A stretch of DNA of 64,000 nucleotides, taken from positions 43,614 through 107,613 of the forward strand of contig NZ_JAGKJJ010000022.1 of the NCBI RefSeq assembly GCF_020329505.1, read 5' to 3'. The notes beneath the pieces are model-generated. The model saw only the letters and a program-made list of their open reading frames with translations. It did no database searches and was not told the origin of the DNA. The stretch comes from Bradyrhizobium semiaridum. Its GTDB lineage: Bacteria; Pseudomonadota; Alphaproteobacteria; Rhizobiales; Xanthobacteraceae. Below, in pieces: positions 30,093-37,360 of the stretch (position 1 is the stretch's first letter; the number at the start of each line of letters is the position of its first letter). The translations under genes and the position numbers were made by a program.

Positions 30093-30375
30093 TAAGGTGA
30101 GCACGCGGATCAGGCTCCCTCCCCCCTTGCGGGCAGGGCAATCGCATATGAAGGGCGCTGGATGAGCCGGTGCTCGCTTCGCGTCTCCCGCTTGCGCGGG
30201 GAGGCCGATCGCATGCAGATGCGATCCGGGTGGGGGCTATTTCCACAGTATGATTCGTGGAGAGACCCCCACCCCAACCCTCCCCCGCAAGCGGGAGAGG
30301 GAACCGACTGCCGATACTGGCGCCACCAGAGTTTTCATATGCGATTGCCCTCCCTCGCAAAGGGGGAGGGAACCC
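30093..30375. repeat. family 5 repeat interrupted by a MITE-like element
   Basis: The left flank (GGTGAGCACGCGGATCAGGC then TCCCTCCCCCCTTGCGGG) matches the start of the intact copy at 44490-44530. The right flank continues CTCGCAAAGGGGGAGGGAAC. The hairpin is split by the element at 30134-30352. Confidence 0.75.
30134..30352 (-). mobile_element. MITE-like element, copy 1
   Basis: The left terminus CAGGGCAATCGCATATGAA (30134-30152) is repeated in inverse orientation at 30334-30352 with one mismatch at the outermost base. The 219-bp body is about 90% identical by eye to the reverse complement of the element at 58695-58915. No ORF of transposase size is present. The flanks CCCTTGCGGG and CCCTCGCAAA look like a decayed 10-bp target duplication. 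The body itself carries CTCCCGC-type palindromes related to family 5. Confidence 0.75.
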
Positions 30376-32263
30376 ATCCATCGGCGCTCGTGCACGCAAT
30401 CGGCTCAGCCGACGAGTCATCCTCCAGTACCGCCACCGCAGCGGCGCGGCGGGTCAGTACGGCGCGCTGGTTGATGTAGCCCTTGTCGGTGATCTCGCCG
30501 CCGTCGACCGAGGCCGGCTCGGCCAGCAGCAGCGCGCGCGTGGCGTGGCCGGAGGAATGGCCGGCCTGCGCTTTCAGCTTGGCCAGACCCTGCGCAATCG
30601 CGGCGCGGATCGCCGCGTGGCCGATCACCTCACCGGCATCCGCGGTCTCGGCGAGGCCAGCCAGTGCACGGCAGGCGGCAAGATTCGGGAACACCAGGAA
30701 GCGCACCTCGTCGCGGCCGTGGCCGGCCACGACGATGTCCTGCGCCAACGGCGCCAGCGCCGTGATGCCGGCGATGCGCAGCGTGCCGACGCTGACCCAG
30801 GTGCCAGAATTGAGTTTGAAATCCTCGGCGACGCGGCCGTCGAAGAACAGGCCAAGCTCGGGCCTCTCAGGATCGGCGAAGGTGACGGCATCACCGATCC
30901 GGTAAAAGCCGTCCGCGTCGAACGCCTGCGCCGTCAGCTCGGGTGCCTTCCAGTAGCCGGGCGTGACGTTCGGCCCGCGCACGCGGACCTCGAGCTTGTC
31001 GCCCGACGGCACCAGCTTCAGCTCGGTGCCGGGAATCGGCACACCGATATTGCCCGAGCGTTCGGCGAGGAAATGGCAATCGGTCGCGAGCGGCGAGGTC
31101 TCGGTCGAGCCCCAGGCCGAGACCATCGGCAGGCGGCTGCCGACCGCTTTCAGCGACAATTCCTCCAGCGCATCCCAGAGATTCTGCGGCAGCGCCGCGC
31201 CGGCATAGAAGGCGAACTTGGTGCCTTCGAAGAATTTGTGGCGCAACTCCTCGTCGCTGCGCAGCGCCGCGATCAGCATGTCGAAACCGCGCGGCACGTT
31301 GAAATAGACCGTCGGCACCACGCTGCGCAAATTGGCGAGCGAGGTCGCGAACAGGCCGGGCGCCGGCTTGCCGCCGTCGATATAGAGCGTGCCGCCGTTG
31401 CGCAGCACCAGGTTGAAATTGTGGTTGGCGCCGAAGGTGTGGCTCCACGGCAGCCAATCCAGGATCACGAGGTGATCCGGAATGACGAACTCGTCGCCGG
31501 ATTGCTCGAGGAAGGTCCAAGTCTGCGCCCTGGCCTGCTGGCTCGAGGTCAGCATGCGCTGGGTGTTGATCACGGCCTTCGGCGTGCCTGTCGAGCCCGA
31601 GGTGAACAGGAATTTTGCGATTGTGTCCGGCGTCACCGCAGCGAACGCGCTTGCGACGTCCGGCGTCTCGGGTGTCGCGGCAACCTTAGGGAACGGCAGC
31701 GCATCCGTGTCGTCAGGATTGCCGCTGACGATGGTGGCCCGATGCAGCGGCCTGATCGCGGCCAGCGCCGCCGCGAACGGCCTGGTACCCGCCACATAGA
31801 TCGCTCCGGGTTCGAGCAATCCGATCATGCCCTTCAGCTTGTCGAAATCTTTCGACATCAGCGAATAGGCCGGCGAGATCGCCGCCGAGGGCACGCCGAC
31901 ATGCTGGGCCGCCAGCGCGAACAGCGCGTGATCGATGCTGTTGTCGGAGAGGATGACGAGCGGCCGCTCCGCGCTCAGCCCCTGCGCCAGGATCCAGGAT
32001 GCTGCCGCACGGACGATCCGCAGCGCATCGCGATAGCTGACGGTGGTCCAGGGTAGATCTGTCTTGGCGCGCTCGCCGAGGAAGATGCGGTCCGGCGCCT
32101 GCCGCGCCCACTGCTCCAGCCAGTCGCCGACGCAGCGGGCGCTCGCCTTTAAGGGCACGGTGGAGCGGACAAGGATGCTGCCGTCCGCACGGCGGTCGGC
32201 GATGATCGCGGGCGTCGCGAACAGGCTTTGCGGATCGTTACCGCGGCTGGCGGCAATCGTCAT
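30335..32263 (-). CDS. feruloyl-CoA synthase-like AMP-forming acyl-CoA ligase
   Basis: A 642-residue ANL-family ligase. The ATP-binding motif is FTSGSTGTPKA (near residue 215), followed by SAWGSTETSPLATD and a C-terminal TDKGYINQRAV where the catalytic lysine loop lies. Length and sequence match the feruloyl-CoA synthase group, which activates ferulate, p-coumarate and caffeate for side-chain shortening. No enoyl-CoA hydratase/aldolase gene is adjacent. A strong GAGGAGG precedes ATG 32263. The last roughly 15 codons run into the repeats downstream, and the stop codon lies inside the MITE terminus. Confidence 0.87.
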   Translation of the reverse strand: MTIAASRGNDPQSLFATPAIIADRRADGSILVRSTVPLKASARCVGDWLEQWARQAPDRIFLGERAKTDLPWTTVSYRDALRIVRAAASWILAQGLSAERPLVILSDNSIDHALFALAAQHVGVPSAAISPAYSLMSKDFDKLKGMIGLLEPGAIYVAGTRPFAAALAAIRPLHRATIVSGNPDDTDALPFPKVAATPETPDVASAFAAVTPDTIAKFLFTSGSTGTPKAVINTQRMLTSSQQARAQTWTFLEQSGDEFVIPDHLVILDWLPWSHTFGANHNFNLVLRNGGTLYIDGGKPAPGLFATSLANLRSVVPTVYFNVPRGFDMLIAALRSDEELRHKFFEGTKFAFYAGAALPQNLWDALEELSLKAVGSRLPMVSAWGSTETSPLATDCHFLAERSGNIGVPIPGTELKLVPSGDKLEVRVRGPNVTPGYWKAPELTAQAFDADGFYRIGDAVTFADPERPELGLFFDGRVAEDFKLNSGTWVSVGTLRIAGITALAPLAQDIVVAGHGRDEVRFLVFPNLAACRALAGLAETADAGEVIGHAAIRAAIAQGLAKLKAQAGHSSGHATRALLLAEPASVDGGEITDKGYINQRAVLTRRAAAVAVLEDDSSAEPIACTSADGWVPSPFAREGNRI

Positions 32264-32349
32264 GATTTCCTCCTCGCCCGTGTCTTGCGGGACCATGCGC
32301 AACGCGCAGCACCCGGCCAGGCTCTTTGATCACAGTGTTGCGCATCCCG

Positions 32350-32372
32350 AATTGTTGTCGTCAACAACAATT
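32350..32372. promoter_or_regulatory. 23-bp inverted repeat upstream of feruloyl-CoA synthase (candidate operator)
   Basis: AATTGTTGT (32350-32358) and ACAACAATT (32364-32372) are perfect 9-bp arms around CGTCA, 87 bp before the ligase start in a 341-bp divergent gap. Such sites are typical of dimeric MarR- or TetR-type repressors. The GTCAACA core is shared with the P450/MarR gap near 29294-29300. Confidence 0.6.
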
Positions 32373-32511
32373 TTGCGCGCGTGCGTTTGACGGACGGCCC
32401 CGGCCCAATAATTAGGCAGCCGCTCTTGCGCGCAAGTCAGCCCCGATTCCGAGTGTTTACTTCAAGATACTGAAATAATGGCATAATCGCCTAACAGAGG
32501 AGCGCGCACCA

Positions 32512-32523
32512 ATTGTACACAAT
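32512..32523. promoter_or_regulatory. GntR/FadR-type operator upstream of atzF
   Basis: ATTGT-AC-ACAAT, perfect 5-bp arms, fits the FadR-subfamily consensus TNGT-N(0-3)-ACNA. It lies 82 bp before the allophanate hydrolase start. The FCD-type GntR gene at 34554 is the likely partner. Confidence 0.55.
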
Positions 32524-32604
32524 GGCACACTGCTTGCTTCGCTGAGGCGACGATTCCTTCGCAAGGCCGCTGCGCCTTGCCGTTCAACCGATGGGGCCGA
32601 ACAC

Positions 32605-34392
32605 GTGACTGAAACCGTCGCCGCGATCCTCGCCGCGCACCGCGCCGGCACCATGACCCCGGCCCAAACCGTGACGCGCTGCTATCAGCGCATCCGCGAG
32701 CACAATGATCCCGCCATCTTCATCAGTCTGTGCGACGAGAAGGACGCGATCGCCGAGGCCGAGCGGCTCACCGACAAGGCGCTGCCGCTCTACGGCGTGC
32801 CGGTCGCGGTGAAGGACAATATCGACGTCGCGGGCCTGCCGACCACCGCTGCCTGCCCGGCCTTCTCCTACATGCCGGCGCGCGATGCGACCGCGGTTGC
32901 AAAACTGCGTGCGGCCGGCGCCATCATCATCGGCAAGACCAATCTCGACCAGTTCGCCACCGGCCTCGTCGGCGTGCGCTCGCCCTATGGCATTCCGAAA
33001 AATCCGGTGCACGACGATCTCGTGCCGGGTGGATCGAGCTCGGGCTCGGCGGTCGCGGTTTCCGCCGGCCTCGTGCCGCTCGCGCTCGGCACCGACACCG
33101 CAGGCAGCGGCCGTGTGCCGGCGATGCTCAACAACATCGTCGGCCTGAAACCGAGCCTCGGGCTGATCTCGACCGCGGGCGTCGTGCCGGCGTGCCGCAC
33201 GCTCGACTGCATCTCGGTGTTCTCGCTGACGGTCGATGACGCCGCGGCGGCGCTCGCCGTGATGGCGGGGCCTGACGATGCCGATCCGTTCTCGCGCGAC
33301 CGGCCGCTGGGTGGCCTCGCAGCGTTTCCGTCAAAGCTGAGGCTCGGCGTCCCCGAGAGCGGCCAATTGAAGTTCTTCGGCGACCGCGCAGCCGAGCAAG
33401 CCTATGGCGAGGCCTGCAAGCGCTGGCAGACGCTCGGCGCCCAACTCGTCGAATTCGACCTCGAGCCGTTCTACGAAACCGCGCGGCTGCTCTATGAGGG
33501 GCCATGGGTCGCCGAGCGCTATCTCGTGATCCGCGACCTGCTGGCCTCGTCGCCCGAGGCCGTGCATCCGGTGACGCGCGAGATCACGACCGGCGGTGCG
33601 CGGCCGACCGCAGCCGATACATTCGCCGCGCTTTACCGGCTGGAAGCGTTGCGTCGTGTCTCCGAGCGGACATTTGCCCAACTCGATGCGATCGTACTGC
33701 CGACCGCGCCGACGGTCTATTCCACCGCCGACGTGCTGGCCAACCCGATCGAGCTCAACTCCCGGCTCGGCACCTACACCAATTTCGTCAACCTGCTCGA
33801 CCTCTGCGGATTGGCGCTGCCGGCAGCGATGCGACCCGACGGCACGCCATTCGGCATCACGCTGCTGGCGCCCGCCGGCTGCGACGCGGCGCTGGCCAGC
33901 ATCGGCCGCATCTTCCACGCCGACACCGGGCTCACCCTGGGCGCCAAATCGCTTCCGCAACCGCCGCTCGCCACCGTGCCGGCGCAGGCCCATCCCAACG
34001 AGATCACGATCGCGGTGGTCGGCGCGCATCTCTCCGGCATGGCGCTGAACCATGAATTGACGGCGCTCGAGGCGCGGCTGCTGGAAGAGACAGCGACGGC
34101 GCCCGACTACAGGCTCTACGCACTCGACACCACGCCGCCGAAGCCCGGCATGCTGCGCATCGAGGCCGGCGCGGGCGCATCGATCAAGCTCGAGCTGTGG
34201 GCGATGTCGCCGGCCGCGTTCGGCAGATTCGTCGCCGCAATCCCGCCGCCGCTGTCGATCGGAACGATCAGGCTGGTGGATGGACGGCAGGCCAAGGGGT
34301 TCATCGTCGAGCCTGCCGCGATCGGCGACGCGAAGGATATTTCGGCCTATGGCGGCTGGCGCGCGTTCATGGCGGAGCGGGCGAAAGCGTAA
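32605..34392 (+). CDS. atzF: allophanate hydrolase
   Basis: A 595-residue amidase-signature enzyme plus C-terminal extension, the build of AtzF. The catalytic lysine is in VAVKDNIDV (about residue 72), the serines in PGGSSSGSAVA (about residues 142-150), and the smaller C-terminal domain covers about 455-595. AtzF hydrolyses allophanate to ammonia and CO2 as the last step of cyanuric-acid/urea-amide nitrogen release. The start is GTG 32605. It is the only plus-strand gene of the Atz group; the others lie convergent to it on the minus strand. Confidence 0.88.
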   Translation: MTETVAAILAAHRAGTMTPAQTVTRCYQRIREHNDPAIFISLCDEKDAIAEAERLTDKALPLYGVPVAVKDNIDVAGLPTTAACPAFSYMPARDATAVAKLRAAGAIIIGKTNLDQFATGLVGVRSPYGIPKNPVHDDLVPGGSSSGSAVAVSAGLVPLALGTDTAGSGRVPAMLNNIVGLKPSLGLISTAGVVPACRTLDCISVFSLTVDDAAAALAVMAGPDDADPFSRDRPLGGLAAFPSKLRLGVPESGQLKFFGDRAAEQAYGEACKRWQTLGAQLVEFDLEPFYETARLLYEGPWVAERYLVIRDLLASSPEAVHPVTREITTGGARPTAADTFAALYRLEALRRVSERTFAQLDAIVLPTAPTVYSTADVLANPIELNSRLGTYTNFVNLLDLCGLALPAAMRPDGTPFGITLLAPAGCDAALASIGRIFHADTGLTLGAKSLPQPPLATVPAQAHPNEITIAVVGAHLSGMALNHELTALEARLLEETATAPDYRLYALDTTPPKPGMLRIEAGAGASIKLELWAMSPAAFGRFVAAIPPPLSIGTIRLVDGRQAKGFIVEPAAIGDAKDISAYGGWRAFMAERAKA

Positions 34393-34408
34393 CCGCTGCA
34401 GCGGTGTG

Positions 34409-34551
34409 CTGCCTCGCCCCGCTCTTGGAGAGGGCTGGGGTGAGGGCATCTCTCCGCGAGCACTACGCTTGGACAGACCTGTACCCCCTCAGCCGGATCG
34501 CATCTGTCGATGCGATCCGACCTCTCCCCGCAAGCGGGGCGAGGTAAGAGA
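34409..34551. repeat. palindromic repeat, family 5
   Basis: CTCGCCCCGCTCTTGGAGAG at the left, ACCTCTCCCCGCAAGCGGGG at the right and a GATCGCATCTGTCGATGCGAT hairpin inside (shown in part). It fills the gap between the convergent atzF and GntR genes. Confidence 0.85.
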
Positions 34552-34553
34552 AG

Positions 34554-35291
34554 CTACACCGACACCGCGTAGGTCTCGTACTCCCCGCGCACCTGCTCGA
34601 TATGGGCGCGCATCGCAGCCGCAGCGCCTGTCTTGTCACCGCGCAGGATGGCGACGACGACGCGGTCGTGCTCGGCGTGGGATTTTGCGAGACGTCCGAG
34701 ATTGCGGAACTGGGCACGGCGGAACGGCTGCACGCGTACCCGCGTCGCCAGCGTCATCTCCGCGATATAGGTGTTCTGCGATCCGGCATAGATCGCATTG
34801 TGGAAGCGCTCGTTGACCTCGTGGAAGCGTTCGGGATTGCCGGTGTAGCTTAGCGCCCGCAATTCCTCATGGATCGCCTCGAGCGTATGGCGCTCCGCCG
34901 GCGTCATCCGCTCGGCGGCAAGGCCGGCGCAGATCGCCTCCAGCTCGGCCATCGCCTCGAACATGCCGGTGAGGCGGTCCAGCGAGGGCCGCGCCACCAC
35001 CGCGCCGCGATGCGCCCGGGCGTCGACCAGACCGCTGGCGACCAGCTGCCGCAGCGCCTCCCGCACCGGGGTGCGCGAGACGTTGAAGCGGCGGGCGATG
35101 TCGGTTTCGTCGAGCGCTGCGCCCGGCGGCAGCGTGCCGCGCACGATCTCGTCGGCGAGTTGCAGTCGCAGTTCCTCGGCGCGGGTGATCTTGTCGGCGA
35201 GCTGCGACGGACGGTCGACGCGGCGCACGGCAGGCTCCGGCTCGGCGCCGGCCGGCTGCGTGACGCGTGACGGAAAATCGTCGAGGCTCAT
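34554..35291 (-). CDS. GntR-family regulator, FCD subfamily, of the Atz module
   Basis: A 245-residue regulator. The winged helix-turn-helix is at about residues 38-105 (DETDIARRFNVSRTPVREAL) and an FCD domain follows (ERFHEVNERFHNAIYAGSQNTYI). It is the last gene of the minus-strand atzG-atzE-atzH series and starts 15 bp after atzH. The FadR-like site at 32512-32523 before atzF fits its DNA-binding type. The ligand is probably an amide intermediate, which is inference. Confidence 0.87.
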   Translation of the reverse strand: MSLDDFPSRVTQPAGAEPEPAVRRVDRPSQLADKITRAEELRLQLADEIVRGTLPPGAALDETDIARRFNVSRTPVREALRQLVASGLVDARAHRGAVVARPSLDRLTGMFEAMAELEAICAGLAAERMTPAERHTLEAIHEELRALSYTGNPERFHEVNERFHNAIYAGSQNTYIAEMTLATRVRVQPFRRAQFRNLGRLAKSHAEHDRVVVAILRGDKTGAAAAMRAHIEQVRGEYETYAVSV

Positions 35292-35306
35292 GCCGTAAGC
35301 GCCCCT

Positions 35307-35699
35307 TCAAACCGCCTCGGGTTGGTCGATGACGCTGACATGGGCAGCGACGATTCTCCAGCCCTCGGGAAAGCGTATCCACGTCTGCATCTGCCGCCCG
35401 ACCTTGCCCGGCGTCGACTCGCGATAGAACAACGTCGAGGCAACAGCGGTGTCACGCCCGTACGTCGTGATCACGGTGCGGTCGATCTTGCGCATCAGCC
35501 CGACCGGCGAGCGCGCGGCGCGGAACGCCATGATCTCGGCGTAGCCGTAGAGGTTCTCGCCGATGCCGTAGCGCAGCGTGCGCTTGTCGTCGCGAAACAG
35601 TTCGTCGAGCACGGCGACGTCGTTGGTGACCAGTGCCTGCTCGTAGCGCGCGAACTGCGCGGTGACCTCGGCGAGCACGTCGGGAAGATCGATGTCCAT
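35307..35699 (-). CDS. atzH: AtzH/HpxZ-like protein
   Basis: A 130-residue NTF2-like protein (DUF3225): LPDVLAEVTAQFARYEQAL, YGIGENLYGYAEIMAFRAAR in part, and RFPEGWRIVAAHVS are family features. AtzH of Pseudomonas ADP converts 1,3-dicarboxyurea to allophanate; HpxZ is its relative in oxalurate catabolism. It starts immediately after atzE (2 bp gap), so the two are translationally linked. The presence of AtzF in the same module favours the allophanate-producing role. Confidence 0.82.
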   Translation of the reverse strand: MDIDLPDVLAEVTAQFARYEQALVTNDVAVLDELFRDDKRTLRYGIGENLYGYAEIMAFRAARSPVGLMRKIDRTVITTYGRDTAVASTLFYRESTPGKVGRQMQTWIRFPEGWRIVAAHVSVIDQPEAV

Positions 35700-35701
35700 T
35701 T

Positions 35702-37099
35702 TCAAATTCCTCTCGGCGCCGGCGCGGCGGCGACACCCATCTTTTCCAGCGCATAGGCCACGCGCAGCGCGATATCCTCGCGCCACGGCGCGGCGATGAT
35801 TTGCACGCCGATCGGCATCGGCTCCAGCGGCACCGGCACGGCGACGACGGGCAGGCCGATGTAGGAGATCGGCTGGGTGTGGATGCCGATGTTGGCGCGG
35901 ACCGGCAGCTCGACGCCATCGAGCACGAAATTGACTTGTCCGAGCTTCGGCGCGGTGCCGGGGGTGGCCGGCGCCAGGATGACGTCGACCGAGTTGAACA
36001 GCTCCAGCACCTTCGCCCGGTACCAGCGGCGGAATTTCTGTGCCTTGTCGACATAGACGGCGGGGACCATCGCACCGGCGAGGAAGCGGTCGCGCACCGC
36101 CGGATCGAAATCGTTGGGGCGCTTGCGCAAGCGATCGAGATGCAGCGAGGCGCCCTCGGTGGTGGTGATGATATAGGCCGCGGCGCGAGCGCGCGCGGCT
36201 TCAGGTAATTCGACAGTCTGCGTGGCGCCGAGCGCCTTCGCCACGCGCGCGACGGCCTCCACTGCTTCAGGGAAGACATTCTTCTGAAAATAGCCGCCGG
36301 CGATCGCAATGCGCAGCCCGCCGATATCATGGGTCAGCAGAGGCAATGTCGGCTCGAATGATCGGCCGGCACAACCAGCGTCATCGGCATCCGGCCCCTG
36401 CATCGCATCATAGGCGAGCGCAAGATCGGTCACGCTGCGCGCGAGCGGGCCGAGGTGATCGAGGCTCGCCACGAACGGATAGGTCCGCGCCCGCGACAGC
36501 CGGCCGAAGGTTGGCTTCAGGCCGAAGATGCCGCAGAACGAGGCCGGCACGCGGATCGAGCCGTTGGTGTCAGAGCCGAGCGCGATCGGCACCAGCGCGC
36601 CGCCGACCGCGCTGCCGGAGCCGCCAGAGGAGCCGCCCGTCATCCGCGTCGGATCGTGCGGATTGCGCGACGGGCCATCATGCACGTTCTCGCCGGTGAA
36701 GTCGTAGGCGTATTCGCCCATGTTGAGCGCGCCGACCAGCACGGCGCCGGCCGCCTCCATCCGCTCGATCAATGTCGCGTCGCGCGGCGACGGCGGCAAG
36801 TCGCGATTGATCTTCGAACCGGCGCGGGTCGAGAGCCCCTGCACGTCGAACAGGTTCTTCACCGCGAAGGGAACGCCGGCCAGCGGACCGACCGGTTTGC
36901 CGTCGGCGATCGCCGCGTCGACGGCCTTCGCTTTGGCACGGGCGCGATCGGCGGTGACGTCGGTGAAGGAATTGAGCGTCTTGTCATGCGCGGCGATGCG
37001 CGCGAGCGCGGCCTCGGTCGCCGCAAGCGCGGTCAGCTTCCGGGTCGAGACGGCCTGCGCGATCGCGGCTGCGGACATGTGGGCGGGAGTCTCGGGCAT
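35702..37099 (-). CDS. atzE: AtzE-family amidohydrolase
   Basis: A 465-residue amidase-signature enzyme. The catalytic Lys is in VPFAVKNLFDV (about residue 75) and the Ser-Ser pair in GGSSGGSGSAVGGA with the following GSDTNGSIRVPASFCG. AtzE of the triazine pathway hydrolyses 1-carboxybiuret and needs the small partner AtzG; relatives act in oxalurate breakdown. It is preceded by AtzG by 7 bp. The frame upstream of ATG 37099 is open but overlaps atzG. The substrate is uncertain because no cyanuric-acid hydrolase gene is in the window. Confidence 0.87.
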   Translation of the reverse strand: MPETPAHMSAAAIAQAVSTRKLTALAATEAALARIAAHDKTLNSFTDVTADRARAKAKAVDAAIADGKPVGPLAGVPFAVKNLFDVQGLSTRAGSKINRDLPPSPRDATLIERMEAAGAVLVGALNMGEYAYDFTGENVHDGPSRNPHDPTRMTGGSSGGSGSAVGGALVPIALGSDTNGSIRVPASFCGIFGLKPTFGRLSRARTYPFVASLDHLGPLARSVTDLALAYDAMQGPDADDAGCAGRSFEPTLPLLTHDIGGLRIAIAGGYFQKNVFPEAVEAVARVAKALGATQTVELPEAARARAAAYIITTTEGASLHLDRLRKRPNDFDPAVRDRFLAGAMVPAVYVDKAQKFRRWYRAKVLELFNSVDVILAPATPGTAPKLGQVNFVLDGVELPVRANIGIHTQPISYIGLPVVAVPVPLEPMPIGVQIIAAPWREDIALRVAYALEKMGVAAAPAPRGI

Positions 37100-37106
37100 C
37101 GCGATT

Positions 37107-37286
37107 TCAAGCCGTATAGATCGCGGCGGACTCGGCTTCGTCCGGCAGCGGGAAATCATCGACCAGCAGCGCCAGCCGTAGCGAGACTTCGAGATTGGCG
37201 CGCACCGCGGGACGCCAGGCGTCCTCCACCGGCAGCGCCATCGCACGCGCGACGGCGTCGATATAGTCGTCGAGATGATCGGCCAT
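37107..37286 (-). CDS. atzG: AtzG-like small subunit (DUF4089)
   Basis: A 59-residue helical protein (MADHLDDYIDAVARAMALP, then RANLEVSLRLALLVDDFPL) of the DUF4089/GatC-like type. In Pseudomonas ADP, AtzG forms a GatCA-like complex with AtzE and is needed for its stability. GGGAG lies before ATG 37286. Although small, it is supported by context, sequence pattern and tight spacing to atzE. Confidence 0.82.
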   Translation of the reverse strand: MADHLDDYIDAVARAMALPVEDAWRPAVRANLEVSLRLALLVDDFPLPDEAESAAIYTA

Positions 37287-37311
37287 TTCGCTCCCGTTCA
37301 ATACTCTTTGC

Positions 37312-37357
37312 GCATGATCTATTCGGAAAACCGGTTCCCACTTTTCCGGATCATGCG
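37312..37357. repeat. palindromic repeat, family 7
   Basis: GCATGATCTATTCGGAAAAC and TTTTCCGGATCATGC flank CGGTTCCCAC. It lies between the ABC ATPase stop and atzG inside the presumed operon. Confidence 0.75.
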
Positions 37358-37360
37358 TCG

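Noticed and set aside
30257..32056. 599-codon open frame on the plus strand
   Set aside because: Antisense to feruloyl-CoA synthase and running through repeats.
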